Shown one piece after another: positions 51,031 through 60,952 of a stretch of DNA of 64,000 bases (positions are counted from its first letter, which is position 1; each line of letters begins with the position of its first letter). Source of the stretch: a bacterium. GTDB taxonomy: Bacteria > Armatimonadota > Fimbriimonadia > Fimbriimonadales > Fimbriimonadaceae. Below the pieces are notes generated by a model, which had not been told where the DNA came from, did not search any database, and worked only from the letters and a program-made list of their open reading frames with translations. The stretch is from the NCBI GenBank assembly GCA_027483535.1, contig JAIXUN010000002.1:1488001-1552000 (forward strand). The letters run 5' to 3'. The translations under genes were made by a program, and so were the position numbers.

Positions 51031-53409
51031 CTATTTCGGGATGCCCGGTTTCTGGGGCTCGGGAATGACAGGCAGGGTGTAGTCGCTGAAGGAAGATCCT
51101 CGTGGCCGGAACGGCATCGACGCAAAGACCAAGCAGTCCAGCGCGATGTCGGTACCTGGCGAAGAATCGCATTCCACAATGACTTCCGCTCGCGAGCCCA
51201 AGAATCGGCTCACGCCCAGTCTGTACCAGCCGAACCCAGCCCCGTAACGAGCAATCGACTCGCCGGAGAGTCCGAGGACTTGCCCACCAATCTTAACGCG
51301 AACCTTGGCCCGATCCCCATCGGGGATTTTTGCCGCCAGCCAGACGTCGACGTTCTCGGTCGTTTTGGGAGAGAGGGTGAGTCGAATCTGGTGCTTCCCG
51401 TTGGGGTTTTCGAACGGCACCTTAAGCGAAATGGCTCCCGTTCCGGAACAACTTGCATCGGTGATCGCCTCGCTGAAGGAGTTATCCAAAGAACGCTCCA
51501 ATTCGATCCACATCAAGGGCCCGATGTTCTTGTAAATGGCGCGATTGACTTCGTCTTGAACTCTCCAAGCGGCGAGGGGAGTGTTGAGAAACATTTCCCG
51601 GAGGTTGCGGGCCATCACCATTTCGTCGCCGATATCGCGACGAATTTTTGCCGCATGTGCCACCAGTTCGCGGAAGCGGCTCGTCGATTTCTCGATGACC
51701 ACGTTCGGCACTGGGACGTCCTCAAGCCCTTCCAAAATGATCGGAACCGGACCAATCGTTACCTCCAGTAATCCCTTCACCTCTTTAGGATCAGGATTGA
51801 CCGAGGGCGGACCTGTCACAACGATCTTTTTGGTGTTCCGCGTCGGGATCTGAACACGTGTGGGTTGTCCTGCGGACCAGAGCGCATACTTCGGAGTTGC
51901 AGATTGGTCGAATCGGTAAGCGTAAAACCCTTCGCCAAGATCAATTCGGTTGCCATTGAACGGTGCGGGCAACCAGAAGTATCCGCCTCCGAGAGGCTGG
52001 GCGAAAGCGGGATTCGTCGCATTTTCAGGGAAGAAAACCGCTCCGACTTTGGGTCGATTGAAGGTTGTTGGATCGCCACCAAACGCGTCCACTTCGGCGA
52101 TTGTCTGCACTCCGAAGTAGACGGCGCGGGTTCCTATGGCCGCGAGATCGTCCAGCAAGGGCTGAACTCCGTCTTTTGTCGGCATAGAGACATTTGTCGC
52201 CGCAAACCACCCGGGACGATTCCAACGAAGCGTGGTTGAGAGTGGTCGAGAGGCTTGCTCAACAACGGCAGCCGGGGAACGATCAAGAACTTTGAAGCCG
52301 ATGCCGTCGAATGGGCTCGTGCCTCCCTCATACACCGCCGCCCATCCCGTCCACTCTTGCAAAACGGGCACGTCGGCTAGCGAATGAATGGCTTCTACAA
52401 ATTTCGCGAAACGGCGCTCTCGAGTTTGCGCAATGGCTTGACCAATATCGTCCCAGATAACGGAGCGACGCATGTTGCAGCCAAGTTTCAGATCCTTGTC
52501 CGGATCGAACAAAAGCGCAACGCCTCTTTGGCCAGACCACAGCGGGATCAGCCGAGCAACATCGTCGAACGAGGCGAACTCGCCACCATTCGCCGCCCAG
52601 GCCTCCAGCACGTTGCGAACGTTCTTGTATTTGTCTTCAAGGAACTCGGCGAATTCGGCCCGGAAGAGAGGCGATGTTGGAACAAACCGCTGCTGAGATC
52701 CCGGGAGCTGAGAAGTGACTCCCAACGGGTTCAAGATTCCTCTGAGACGGGCTCGACCTTGCAGTAGGGAAAGGGACCTCAGAATTCGGTCTCGGTGAGA
52801 ATCGAAGCCTTCCCAAAGGTCTTCGTACTCCAAGGAGGATCCAAGGGGGTAGATCAGCGCGACGTGCTCGGCTCCTGGGATGGTTTTGAGCTCAAACTTT
52901 AGGGTGCCGCCGAGAACCGGAACCTTTGCCGAATCGACAACCGCTCCGTCTCGCTTCTGTGCCATCACCACCAGAGCCTCATCCGCCCCGGGGAGACTGA
53001 TGGAGATGGGTGCCGAATTCTTAACGCCCGTGATGCGGTAGTACATCGGCTCAACGGTGAACCCTTTTGCCATCGGCGACAACGAGTTGATCGCTAGAAG
53101 GAATCGAATGTCTTGCGGAGCAGAACCTGCGGCCTCCCACGCTCCGCCCGAAACGGGCACGTTGAAGATGAAATCTCGAACGCCTTTGCCGTAGGCTCTC
53201 GGGAAGAGTTCGCTGGAAGGATTCAAACGCAGTCCGATGGGACGATAGGGTTCTCCTCCCCACTGCAAGGAGAGGTCCGAATCCACCTTCCAGACTTTCC
53301 CAACCCCTTGAACCCCAACCGGGCGGATAGGATCAAGGACCGGCGAGTGAACGGGGCTACCCCCGACGGCGCTTGAAACACAAGCGACAAAGATGCCTAC
53401 CGAGGTCAC
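51031..53409 (-). CDS. Secreted glycoside hydrolase-like protein
   Basis: A 792-residue protein starting at GTG 53409. A short N-terminal hydrophobic segment (VGIFVACVSSAVGGS) suggests export. The central part looks like a (beta/alpha) barrel of the GH42/GH-like type: FAKFVEAIHSLADVPVLQEWTGWAAVYEGGTSPFDGIGFKVLD and GTRAVYFGVQTIAEVDAFGG. A beta-sandwich-like C-terminal region (SCSGTGAISLKVPF, then carbohydrate-binding-module-type segments) follows. Specific family and substrate cannot be assigned from sequence reading alone. It is divergent from tkt by 36 bases. Confidence 0.62.
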   Translation of the reverse strand: MTSVGIFVACVSSAVGGSPVHSPVLDPIRPVGVQGVGKVWKVDSDLSLQWGGEPYRPIGLRLNPSSELFPRAYGKGVRDFIFNVPVSGGAWEAAGSAPQDIRFLLAINSLSPMAKGFTVEPMYYRITGVKNSAPISISLPGADEALVVMAQKRDGAVVDSAKVPVLGGTLKFELKTIPGAEHVALIYPLGSSLEYEDLWEGFDSHRDRILRSLSLLQGRARLRGILNPLGVTSQLPGSQQRFVPTSPLFRAEFAEFLEDKYKNVRNVLEAWAANGGEFASFDDVARLIPLWSGQRGVALLFDPDKDLKLGCNMRRSVIWDDIGQAIAQTRERRFAKFVEAIHSLADVPVLQEWTGWAAVYEGGTSPFDGIGFKVLDRSPAAVVEQASRPLSTTLRWNRPGWFAATNVSMPTKDGVQPLLDDLAAIGTRAVYFGVQTIAEVDAFGGDPTTFNRPKVGAVFFPENATNPAFAQPLGGGYFWLPAPFNGNRIDLGEGFYAYRFDQSATPKYALWSAGQPTRVQIPTRNTKKIVVTGPPSVNPDPKEVKGLLEVTIGPVPIILEGLEDVPVPNVVIEKSTSRFRELVAHAAKIRRDIGDEMVMARNLREMFLNTPLAAWRVQDEVNRAIYKNIGPLMWIELERSLDNSFSEAITDASCSGTGAISLKVPFENPNGKHQIRLTLSPKTTENVDVWLAAKIPDGDRAKVRVKIGGQVLGLSGESIARYGAGFGWYRLGVSRFLGSRAEVIVECDSSPGTDIALDCLVFASMPFRPRGSSFSDYTLPVIPEPQKPGIPK

Positions 53410-53445
53410 ATGCGGATGCTACCGCCTGGGCGGTAACCTGTCAAC

Positions 53446-55443
53446 GTGAGCGCTACCGGTAAAGAACTCGATTTACTTTGTGTCAATACGATTCGTGGCC
53501 TTTCCATGGACGCTGTTCAAAAGGCGAACAGCGGGCATCCTGGACTTCCAATGGGTGCGGCGCCAATGGCCTACGCTCTTTGGACGAAGCATCTTAAGCA
53601 CAATCCAGCATCGCCAAAGTGGTTCGATCGGGATCGCTTTATTCTCTCCGCCGGGCATGGATCCATGCTCATCTACAGCCTGCTTCATCTGACCGGCTAC
53701 GATCTTTCCATCGACGATCTGAAGCAGTTCCGCCAAGCACATAGCAAGACCCCTGGTCACCCCGAAAACACCATGACTGCGGGCGTTGAAATGGCGACGG
53801 GTCCCTTGGGCCAGGGCTTCGCGCACGGAGTTGGGTTCGCGATTGCAGAGAAGTTTCTCGCCGCAACCTTTAATCGACCGGGCCACGAGATAATCGATCA
53901 CTACACGTACGCGATCGTCTCTGATGGTGACCTCATGGAAGGTATTTCCAGCGAGGCAGGCTCGATGGCGGGGCACCTCAAGCTTGGCAAGTTGATTTAT
54001 CTTTACGATGACAACGGGATCTCGATCGATGGATCGACCTCGCTTGCGTTCACGGAAGATGTTTACAAGCGGTTCGATGCGTTCGGTTGGCACGTTGTTA
54101 AAGTCGATGGTCACGATGTTGACGCCGTTTCCGCTGCGATCGAGGCTGCCAAGTTGGAGACCTCGAAGCCGAGCCTCATCATGTGCAAAACCGTGATCGG
54201 CTATGGATCTCCCAACAAAGCCGGAAGCCAGAAGGCGCACGGATCTCCGCTAGGACCGGACGAGGTGAAGCTCACGAAGGAAGCCCTGGGCATTCCTCTG
54301 GAACCCGATTTTTACGTCCCGGAGGAGGCGCTTTCGGTTTACCGATCGGCGCTGAGTTCGGGCGAATCCGCAGAGTCCGCTTGGAACGCAAAGTTCGAGG
54401 CCTATGCTGCCGCCTATCCTGAACTCGCCAAGCTGCTTGAGAAGGCGATTGCAGAGGATTGGATCGCCGAGATTGATGCCGCGTTGCCGAGCTTTGGTGA
54501 AGAAACCAAGATGGCCACTCGAAAGCTCAGTGAGGAAGTGATCCACAAGCTGGGAGCGGCTATTCCAACCTTCATGGGTGGAAGCGCCGACCTGGCGGAG
54601 TCGACCTTCACGCACATTAAGGGCGAAAAGTCGTTCCAGCCGGAAACCCCTGCTGGACGAAACTTGAACTTTGGTGTGCGAGAGCACGCGATGGCAGCCG
54701 CCGTCAACGGAATTCGACTCCACGGTGGCGCGAACGCGATCGCCAGTTCGTTCGTTCAATTCACCGACTACTGCCGACCCTCTATCCGTCTTGCTGCGCT
54801 GATGGAGTGCCCGTCTTTATTCGTGTTCACTCACGACTCGATTGGACTCGGTGAAGATGGTCCGACCCACCAGCCGGTGGAGCATCTTGCCGCAATGCGA
54901 TCGATTCCTAACCTGAACACGTTCCGCCCGGCAGACGGAAACGAAGTATCTGCTGCCTATCGAACGGCGCTCACGCTCGGAACGAGCCCTTCGCTATTGA
55001 TTCTCACGCGGCAGAACGTCAAGACGATCACACCTGCGCTGGGCGAAGGCGACGTGCGACATCCGGCGGAGAAGGGCGGCTATGTCCTAAAGGAAGCATC
55101 TGGGGAGGCGAAGCTCGCTCTGGTTGGAACGGGCAGTGAATTGAACCTTTGTCTAGAGGCCGCAAACGCTCTAGAGGCTGAGGGTATCCCCACTCGCGTT
55201 GTCAGCCTTCCTTCTTGGTTCTTGTTTGAGAAGCAAGACGCCGCTTACCGTTCCGAAGTCCTTCCGAAGTCGATCCCGACTCTGTCCGTTGAGGCAGGCT
55301 CGTCCTTTGGATGGGCGAAGTACGCCCACGCCCACGTTGCAGTAGATACGTTTGGTGTCAGCGGTCCGGCAGACATTCTGTTCAAAGAGTTCGGTTTCAC
55401 GGTTGAAAACGTGGTGAGCCGGGCAAAAGAGCTTCTGGCTTAA
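53446..55443 (+). CDS. tkt: Transketolase
   Basis: A 665-residue thiamine diphosphate enzyme of the pentose phosphate and Calvin-type pathways. The N-terminal ThDP region shows [19 protein letters not shown], the metal-binding [33 protein letters not shown], and the second domain [21 protein letters not shown]. Length is normal. GTG at 53446 is the first start consistent with the family N-terminus. Confidence 0.96.
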   Translation: MSATGKELDLLCVNTIRGLSMDAVQKANSGHPGLPMGAAPMAYALWTKHLKHNPASPKWFDRDRFILSAGHGSMLIYSLLHLTGYDLSIDDLKQFRQAHSKTPGHPENTMTAGVEMATGPLGQGFAHGVGFAIAEKFLAATFNRPGHEIIDHYTYAIVSDGDLMEGISSEAGSMAGHLKLGKLIYLYDDNGISIDGSTSLAFTEDVYKRFDAFGWHVVKVDGHDVDAVSAAIEAAKLETSKPSLIMCKTVIGYGSPNKAGSQKAHGSPLGPDEVKLTKEALGIPLEPDFYVPEEALSVYRSALSSGESAESAWNAKFEAYAAAYPELAKLLEKAIAEDWIAEIDAALPSFGEETKMATRKLSEEVIHKLGAAIPTFMGGSADLAESTFTHIKGEKSFQPETPAGRNLNFGVREHAMAAAVNGIRLHGGANAIASSFVQFTDYCRPSIRLAALMECPSLFVFTHDSIGLGEDGPTHQPVEHLAAMRSIPNLNTFRPADGNEVSAAYRTALTLGTSPSLLILTRQNVKTITPALGEGDVRHPAEKGGYVLKEASGEAKLALVGTGSELNLCLEAANALEAEGIPTRVVSLPSWFLFEKQDAAYRSEVLPKSIPTLSVEAGSSFGWAKYAHAHVAVDTFGVSGPADILFKEFGFTVENVVSRAKELLA

Positions 55444-55508
55444 CTTTGTAAAGGCATCGCCGATTTTTTCCGGACCTCTCAGAGGAGGAAACCGGTAGAA
55501 CTTCTGCG

Positions 55509-57704
55509 ATGCCTTTTTCAAAAGTTGTTTCGATTGCTCTTCTCATCGGAGCGATTGGGATTCAATCGGTCACGGAGGCGCAGGTCTTTCCAAAACCGGA
55601 GATTTCGGTTGAGCGCCTCTACAGCTACCCGTTGATCAATGGTCGCAGCCCGTCTGCACCCTCCATGTCTCCCGACGGTTCAAAGATCGCCTTTGGCTGG
55701 AACCAAACGGGTGAGCGAAAGCTCGACCTCTGGGTGATGGACTATCCGTCTGGCAAGAAACGAGTCATCGTCGAAGCCGACAAAATTCTGGACCTCCCCA
55801 CGCAAGACGATCGCCGAACGGAGCTTGAGAAGACCGAATCCCGGGTGTACGACGGTGGAATCGGTGGGGCGCGGTGGTCACCCAACGGCGATGAACTGAT
55901 GTTCTCCTACAAGGGGCGAACGTGGCTCGTCTCGCCGGATGGGAAAAATCTGCGACCGATAGTAGACGGTTCGCTCCCCTACGGTGGATTCCAGTACAGC
56001 CGCGATGGCAAGTCGTTTTATCTGACGAGTGGTTCGAACCTGTACCGAATGGATCGCGCAACGGGCTCGATCAAGCAGCTCACCTTCTTGAACACGCCTC
56101 GACAAAGTGTTGGCGATTACATCGTCTCGCCCGATGGGAAGTGGATCGCCCTGGTCTGGTCCGACTCTTCGAAATCCGGTTCGCACGTGATGATGGACTT
56201 CTCCAAAGATCGTGCAACTGTTGTGAACATTCAGCGAATGTGGAACGGGGACCTCTCGATCAACGACCAGATCGGCGTGATTCCCGCCTCCGGTGGAGTC
56301 ATCAACTTCGTCACGGGCTTTCCTCGATACATGTGGTTGAAGGGGTTCGAATGGGCGCCCGACAGCAGCAAGTTCGCGGTTGGCTACATCACGGAAGACT
56401 TCCAAGAGTTCGCACTTGCGACGGTTGAACCCGCGAAGGCAGTCAAGCGAGAGATTCTGAAGGAGAAGGCTCCTAAGAACTACATCAACGATTGGCGCTA
56501 CATCGATTGGACCCGAGATTCGAAGTCGATCCTTTTGGGAACCGACCAAGAAGATGGCAAGTTCATCAATCGATCGATCTTTAAGCTCTCTGAGGATGGA
56601 ACCCAGCGCACTGCGGTCTACAAAGAGAACCACGATGTAGGTAGCTTTGCCCGACCGGAAGACAGCGACCGGATTATCGCGACGACTGCAGGGAAGAGCC
56701 CTCTCTCCGCGGAGATCACGATTATTGAACCAGACGGGAAGCGGAAGGTTCATGAGGTCATCCCCGGTGGATACAGCGTGCCAAAGGCTTTCAACTGGGC
56801 AGACCTCCCGTTGTTCAGCAAAGATGGCAAGCGGATCGCCACCATGGCCTCCTCGCGAACGATCAATGCGGAACTGTACGGGGTAGAGCCGGAGATCAAG
56901 CGGTTGACTCAGAGTCAGCTACCGGAGTTCGCGAAGATCAAGTGGGCTAAGTTCCAGCCGGTGTCGTTCCCCGGTCCGGAAGGGGCAACCATCCACGGCA
57001 TTCTGATCACGAATCCAAACATGGATCCGAACAAGAAGTATCCGGCGATCCTGAGCAACATCTACGCGGATAGCGGAAAGGCGGCTTGGGCCGGTTACGC
57101 GGAGAACTACGCCGCGATGAACCTCGATATGGTCGTTCTCTGCGTGGATTTCCGATCGAGCTGGGGACAAGGTGGTGACTTCAACAGCGGCTACTATCGC
57201 AAAATGGGCCTCATCGACGCGGATGAAGCGGTGGCGGCTAAGAAATTCTTGACCGCGCTACCGTATGTTCGCAACGACCGCGTTGGTCTGTGGGGCTGGA
57301 GCTATGGAGGCTTCCTCACCTGCATGACTCTTCTGACGAAGCCAGGCGAGTTTGACACCGGAGTGGCCGTAGCGAGCGTGACGGACTGGAAAAGCTACAA
57401 CGAGTGGTACACCCGCCGTCGTATTGGTCTGGTTTCGACAGATAAGGAAGCGTTCGATAAGAACTCTCCGATCACCTATGCGTCTGGCCTGCAAGACAAT
57501 CTGTTGCTCGTACACGGAATTCTTGACGACAACGTTCTGTTCCAAGACACCGCGCGCCTTGCACAGAGGCTGATCGAGAACGGGAAGTACTTCGACATGC
57601 TGGCCTACCCTCGAGACGATCACAGCATCGGACAGGACAAGAGCCGCCCCCACGTGTTCTCGTCGATCCTGCGGTATCTCTACATGAAGCTGCACCGACC
57701 CTGA
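55509..57704 (+). CDS. Secreted S9-family peptidase (dipeptidyl peptidase IV-like)
   Basis: A 731-residue exported serine peptidase. Signal peptide: VVSIALLIGAIGIQSVTEA. A beta-propeller follows to about residue 480 (SPDGSKIAFGWN, GGARWSPNGDELMFSYKGRTW, YTVSPDGKWIALVW-like). The alpha/beta hydrolase domain has the nucleophile in GLWGWSYGGFL, the Asp in HGILDDNV and the His in DDHSIG, in the DPP-IV/acylaminoacyl-peptidase order. It probably cleaves short peptides in the periplasm or outside. The stop codon lies inside a short tandem repeat. Confidence 0.88.
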   Translation: MPFSKVVSIALLIGAIGIQSVTEAQVFPKPEISVERLYSYPLINGRSPSAPSMSPDGSKIAFGWNQTGERKLDLWVMDYPSGKKRVIVEADKILDLPTQDDRRTELEKTESRVYDGGIGGARWSPNGDELMFSYKGRTWLVSPDGKNLRPIVDGSLPYGGFQYSRDGKSFYLTSGSNLYRMDRATGSIKQLTFLNTPRQSVGDYIVSPDGKWIALVWSDSSKSGSHVMMDFSKDRATVVNIQRMWNGDLSINDQIGVIPASGGVINFVTGFPRYMWLKGFEWAPDSSKFAVGYITEDFQEFALATVEPAKAVKREILKEKAPKNYINDWRYIDWTRDSKSILLGTDQEDGKFINRSIFKLSEDGTQRTAVYKENHDVGSFARPEDSDRIIATTAGKSPLSAEITIIEPDGKRKVHEVIPGGYSVPKAFNWADLPLFSKDGKRIATMASSRTINAELYGVEPEIKRLTQSQLPEFAKIKWAKFQPVSFPGPEGATIHGILITNPNMDPNKKYPAILSNIYADSGKAAWAGYAENYAAMNLDMVVLCVDFRSSWGQGGDFNSGYYRKMGLIDADEAVAAKKFLTALPYVRNDRVGLWGWSYGGFLTCMTLLTKPGEFDTGVAVASVTDWKSYNEWYTRRRIGLVSTDKEAFDKNSPITYASGLQDNLLLVHGILDDNVLFQDTARLAQRLIENGKYFDMLAYPRDDHSIGQDKSRPHVFSSILRYLYMKLHRP

Positions 57705-57739
57705 CAGCCGTCCCTGACAGCCGATGCTGACAGGGTCGT
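57701..57739 (+). repeat. Three tandem 13-base units over the stop codon
   Basis: CTGACAGCCG occurs at 57701 and 57714 and CTGACAGGG at 57727, a period of 13. The first unit contains the TGA stop of the S9 peptidase gene. Confidence 0.7.
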
Positions 57740-57747
57740 GACAAATG

Positions 57748-57782
57748 AAAAGGGCTCCCCAACACAGGGGAGCCCTTTTCTG
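57748..57782. terminator. Bidirectional terminator
   Basis: AAAGGGCTCCCC and GGGGAGCCCTTT pair across AACACA, with Ts after the stem on both strands (TTTCTGTTT on plus, TTTTCATTT on minus). It serves the S9 gene and the convergent hypothetical gene. Confidence 0.9.
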
Positions 57783-57800
57783 TTTCGCTTAGAAGAAGCT

Positions 57801-58397
57801 TTAGGCTTCTACTTCGCCCTTCTTACCGCGCTTCTTAGGAGCAGATCCGATCTCAACTCCGACAGCGCCTTCGGTAAAGACTGCCTTCACCTTAATGCGT
57901 CGGCTGAGTTCGCCCGCACTCACCGTAGACCAATTGGCTCGGTCAAGAGCCCATTGCCAACCGATGTCGCTGGGGTTGTAAACGAACTCCACACCCTCGG
58001 CGACGATGTCGCTGAGAAGGGTCTTCAGGTCTTCGCGAGTCTTCAACAGAGCCTCGCCTGCGGAAATGTTTGGAGCCAGCCCAACGTTCACGTTGACGGG
58101 TTCTTCTTCAACCACGGCGGCTTTAGCCGTCTTCTTCACGGGCGGAGTGGTTGCGTCAATGGCCTCCTGCACGGATCGAAGGTGACCGGACATCGACTGG
58201 AGCAGGCGCTCATTGTCGTCTGGCCAGACAAATTTGTCGCCTTCATAAACGGCCACGGCATGGCGACCCGTGAGTGAGAGGGCAGCGGCGATGAGTCCGG
58301 CGTCAGCGGGTGCCAACTTCGGATAGGCTTTGCGGATCTGATCGACCGCGCTTTCCAACTTTGTGAGGTTACAAGTGACCAAGTTTATTTGCTCCAA
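57801..58397 (-). CDS. Hypothetical protein with lysine-rich tail
   Basis: A 198-residue cytoplasmic-type protein (MEQINLVTCNLTKLESAVDQIRKAYPKLAPADAGLIAAALSL). It has a middle low-complexity linker (VKKTAKAAVVEEEPVNVNV), a second helical region (EALLKTREDLKTLLSDIVAEGVEFVYNPSDIG) and a basic C-terminus (KKRGKKGEVEA). No family recognised. It is divergent from the BMP-type lipoprotein gene; the long frame of that gene (from 58363) is not used because it would overlap this start. Confidence 0.65.
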   Translation of the reverse strand: MEQINLVTCNLTKLESAVDQIRKAYPKLAPADAGLIAAALSLTGRHAVAVYEGDKFVWPDDNERLLQSMSGHLRSVQEAIDATTPPVKKTAKAAVVEEEPVNVNVGLAPNISAGEALLKTREDLKTLLSDIVAEGVEFVYNPSDIGWQWALDRANWSTVSAGELSRRIKVKAVFTEGAVGVEIGSAPKKRGKKGEVEA

Positions 58398-58542
58398 CGT
58401 TCGCGTTTCTTTAGCGGAATGCGCGAAGTTTCAGGGAAGGCGCGGTATGCGCCATAATTCGGCAGTTTACCCGGAACGGTGGAAGCGGCTAGCGTTGCAT
58501 GCGCTCGACGGCTATCCTATCAGTTCTGCTGGAGAAGAATCT

Positions 58543-59604
58543 TTGAGGACATTTGGTTTCGGTCAGGTTCAAAAGACCCTTAAGTGGTCGCTCGTCGTCG
58601 CCTCTGCCGCACTTTTCGTTGGCGGTTGTGTCGGAACGGAAAGCTCCGATTCCAAGCCTGAGGCTAACACCGCCGCCGCTGGAGAAAATCCGGGCGGAGA
58701 AGGGAAGAAGTTAGCAATCGGGATGGTTTTTGACAGTGGCGGAATCGGCGACAAATCCTTCAACGATTCGGCGAATCGGGGTCTGGAGCGAGCCAAGGCT
58801 GAGCTGGGTGTGGATGTTCGAACCATCGACTCCAAGAGCGAGAAGGACTACACCACGAACCTTTCGACTCTCGCCGAGCAAGGATGTGATCTTGTTTTCG
58901 CGGTGGGCATCACCCAGCAAAACGCGCTCACCGAAGTTGCCGAAAACTTCCCCAAAACGAAGTTCGCGATTGTAGATGCCGTCGTCGAGAAGGAAAATGT
59001 CCGCTCTTTGCTCTTCTCGGAAGAGCAAGGCAGCTACCTTGCGGGCTACCTCGCAGGGATGACTTCGAAGTCCGGAAAGTTGGGATTCGTTGGTGGCAAA
59101 GATATTCCGCTCATCAAAAAGTTTGAGGTTGGGTATGCGGCTGGAGCTAAAGCGGCAAACCCGAAGATCGAGATGCTGCCCGCTAAGTACACCGACAGTT
59201 GGGACGACACCAACCTTGGCAAGCAGATCGCGCAAGTTCTGTTCAGTCAAGGAGCCGATATCGTCTACCACGCAAGTGGTCGATGCGGCGTAGGTGTGAT
59301 CCAGGCTGCCAAAGAAGCAGGGAAGATGGCCATTGGCGTTGATAGTGACCAGGATGATCTGGCACCTGGCTTTGTTCTGACTTCGATGATCAAGAAAGTC
59401 GATGAGGCGGTCTTCAGTTCGATCAAGGACCTCAAAGAAGGCAAGTTCGAAGCTGGATCCAAGATCTACGATCTGAAGTCTAAGGGCGTGGGAATCTCCG
59501 AACTGAAGTTCACCAAAGACAAACTCCCCGAGGGTGCGCTCGTCAAACTTTCCCAAGTCGGCGAGGATATCGTCTCCGGCAAAATCGTGGTCCCTTCTAA
59601 GTAA
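58543..59604 (+). CDS. BMP-family ABC transporter substrate-binding lipoprotein
   Basis: About 353 residues from TTG at 58543, with GGAG eight bases upstream. The signal ends in the lipobox LFVGGC. The mature protein is a Med/TmpC/PnrA-type binding protein: GMVFDSGGIGDKSFNDSANRGLERAKAELG, DLVFAVGITQQNALTEVAENFP, LLFSEEQGSYLAGYLAG and YHASGRCGVGVIQAAKE. The family binds nucleosides (purine nucleosides in PnrA). No permease or ATPase gene is adjacent. Confidence 0.92.
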   Translation: MRTFGFGQVQKTLKWSLVVASAALFVGGCVGTESSDSKPEANTAAAGENPGGEGKKLAIGMVFDSGGIGDKSFNDSANRGLERAKAELGVDVRTIDSKSEKDYTTNLSTLAEQGCDLVFAVGITQQNALTEVAENFPKTKFAIVDAVVEKENVRSLLFSEEQGSYLAGYLAGMTSKSGKLGFVGGKDIPLIKKFEVGYAAGAKAANPKIEMLPAKYTDSWDDTNLGKQIAQVLFSQGADIVYHASGRCGVGVIQAAKEAGKMAIGVDSDQDDLAPGFVLTSMIKKVDEAVFSSIKDLKEGKFEAGSKIYDLKSKGVGISELKFTKDKLPEGALVKLSQVGEDIVSGKIVVPSK

Positions 59605-59609
59605 GACCA

Positions 59610-59650
59610 AAAAAAGCGGGTTTCACCGACGAGGTGAAGCCCGCTTTTTC
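59610..59650. terminator. Bidirectional terminator between BMP lipoprotein and FmdB genes
   Basis: AAAAAGCGGG-TTTCACC and GGTGAA-GCCCGCTTTTT form a long stem (59612-59647), with T runs on both strands. Confidence 0.9.
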
Positions 59651-59663
59651 GTCGAACTTCCCA

Positions 59664-59981
59664 TTAGTTTTCGGTCGAGCAAGCGCACGAGGCGGAATCG
59701 CCTGTGCAAGTTGGCGGAGTAGCGTGATCGGAACCTGTTGCTTGGGAACCTGCTGCCTCGGAACCCGTTGATTGGGAACATGTCGCTTGGGAACCGCGGG
59801 AACCAGAGTAGTCGTTGATATGGAATCCACTGCCCTTGAACATGATTGCCGTGGGCTGAATCAATCTTTTGACGGTGCCTTCTGAGCCACAATGACAAGA
59901 CGTGAGAGGGTTTTCGGTGATGCGCTGTTCGACTTCGAACGTGGTCGAACACTTAGAACACTCGTAAACATAAGTCGGCAT
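59664..59981 (-). CDS. FmdB-family zinc ribbon protein with repeat-derived tail
   Basis: A 105-residue protein. The FmdB zinc ribbon is at residues 1-36, with CSKCS and CHCGS Cys pairs in MPTYVYECSKCSTTFEVEQRITENPLTSCHCGS. The C-terminal half is Ser/Gly/Thr-rich with extra cysteines and is encoded partly by 15-base repeats (59730-59804). FmdB-type proteins are thought to be small regulators, but the function of most members is unknown. Confidence 0.85.
   Translation of the reverse strand: MPTYVYECSKCSTTFEVEQRITENPLTSCHCGSEGTVKRLIQPTAIMFKGSGFHINDYSGSRGSQATCSQSTGSEAAGSQATGSDHATPPTCTGDSASCACSTEN
59730..59804. repeat. Five 15-base tandem units inside the FmdB coding region
   Basis: Units beginning GGAAC, at 59730, 59745, 59760, 59775 and 59790, vary by a few bases each. 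They are in frame with the minus-strand gene (15 is divisible by 3). Confidence 0.85.
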
Positions 59982-60051
59982 AGTTACTCCCTAACTTGCA
60001 GATTTTACCGATCTCGCCTCAACTCGTCTCGCGACAAACAACCGATCTCGA

Positions 60052-60894
60052 ATGCTGAATCAAACCTTTGAAATAGCCGACCTCGCTTCCGTTGCCGCTT
60101 TGATCGTTCTTGAAGGGCTCCTGTCAGCCGACAACGCCCTTGTGCTTGCCGTGATGGTCAAGCACTTAAAAAAAGACGAGCAGAAACGAGCCCTCCTCTA
60201 CGGTCTGGGTGGTGCGTTCGCATTTCGATTGGTGGCGATTCTGGGAGCGGGTTACGTCCTCAAGCTGTGGCAACTTCAGGCGGTTGGAGCAGCGTATCTG
60301 CTCTTTGTCCCGGTGAAGCACTTCTGGCTCGCTTATAAGCATCGTGATTCCGATGACAAGCACGTCAATGCGAAAAGCCTCTCCTTCTGGCGGACGGTTA
60401 TCGCAGTCGAGATTACGGATATTGCGTTCGCGGTTGATTCCGTCTTGGCGGGTGTCACGTTCGTTGGCAACAAGCAGGAAAAGATCTGGGTTGTTTACTT
60501 TGGTGCGATCATCGGCATCGTTCTCCTGCGATTTGCCGCAGGATTCTTTGTGCGCCTCCTCGATCGGTTCCCGGTCCTCGATCACGTTGCCTACGCGATC
60601 GTAGCTTGGGTCGGCGTGAAACTCACCATGATCGCCGCGCACACGTTCGACAAGAACAATCCGGGCGTGATGTCGGTGCATATCCCCGAAATGTCGAAGG
60701 GCCTCTTCTGGGGCGTCTTGCTCGCCATTGCGGGTATCGGTGCCTTTATTGCCTATAAGAACGAGCGGAAAGGGGAACTTGCAAGCGATCTGGACGACAT
60801 GGTCGAGGATGCGCAAGACCTAGTGCTCGATGAGCCCGAATCGGCCACCGCTGCCGTCGCACAATCGCCCCGCCGGATTCGAGTCGAAGACTGA
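60052..60894 (+). CDS. TerC-family integral membrane protein (YkoY/YceF-like)
   Basis: A 280-residue membrane protein with about seven to nine helices. The conserved N-terminal acidic-membrane motif EGLLSADNALVLAVMVKHL and the second EITDIAFAVDSVLAG carry the paired acidic residues of the TerC fold, which is linked to tellurite resistance or metal (Mn) homeostasis at the Sec translocon. A charged C-terminal tail follows. No yybP-ykoY riboswitch fits upstream: only about 70 bases separate it from the FmdB start. Confidence 0.9.
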   Translation: MLNQTFEIADLASVAALIVLEGLLSADNALVLAVMVKHLKKDEQKRALLYGLGGAFAFRLVAILGAGYVLKLWQLQAVGAAYLLFVPVKHFWLAYKHRDSDDKHVNAKSLSFWRTVIAVEITDIAFAVDSVLAGVTFVGNKQEKIWVVYFGAIIGIVLLRFAAGFFVRLLDRFPVLDHVAYAIVAWVGVKLTMIAAHTFDKNNPGVMSVHIPEMSKGLFWGVLLAIAGIGAFIAYKNERKGELASDLDDMVEDAQDLVLDEPESATAAVAQSPRRIRVED

Positions 60895-60952
60895 GAGGAT
60901 TACCTGCCAAAAGATGGCGTGGTGACTCGTTACATCTAGTAATCTTCGCCGA

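Noticed and set aside
59730-59804. Short regular repeats read as a CRISPR array
   Set aside because: Unit length 15 without unique spacers, in frame within a coding gene; no cas genes.
59982-60051. Possible yybP-ykoY manganese riboswitch upstream of the TerC gene
   Set aside because: Only 70 bases lie between the divergent FmdB start and TerC, too short for the class. None of its conserved loops is present.
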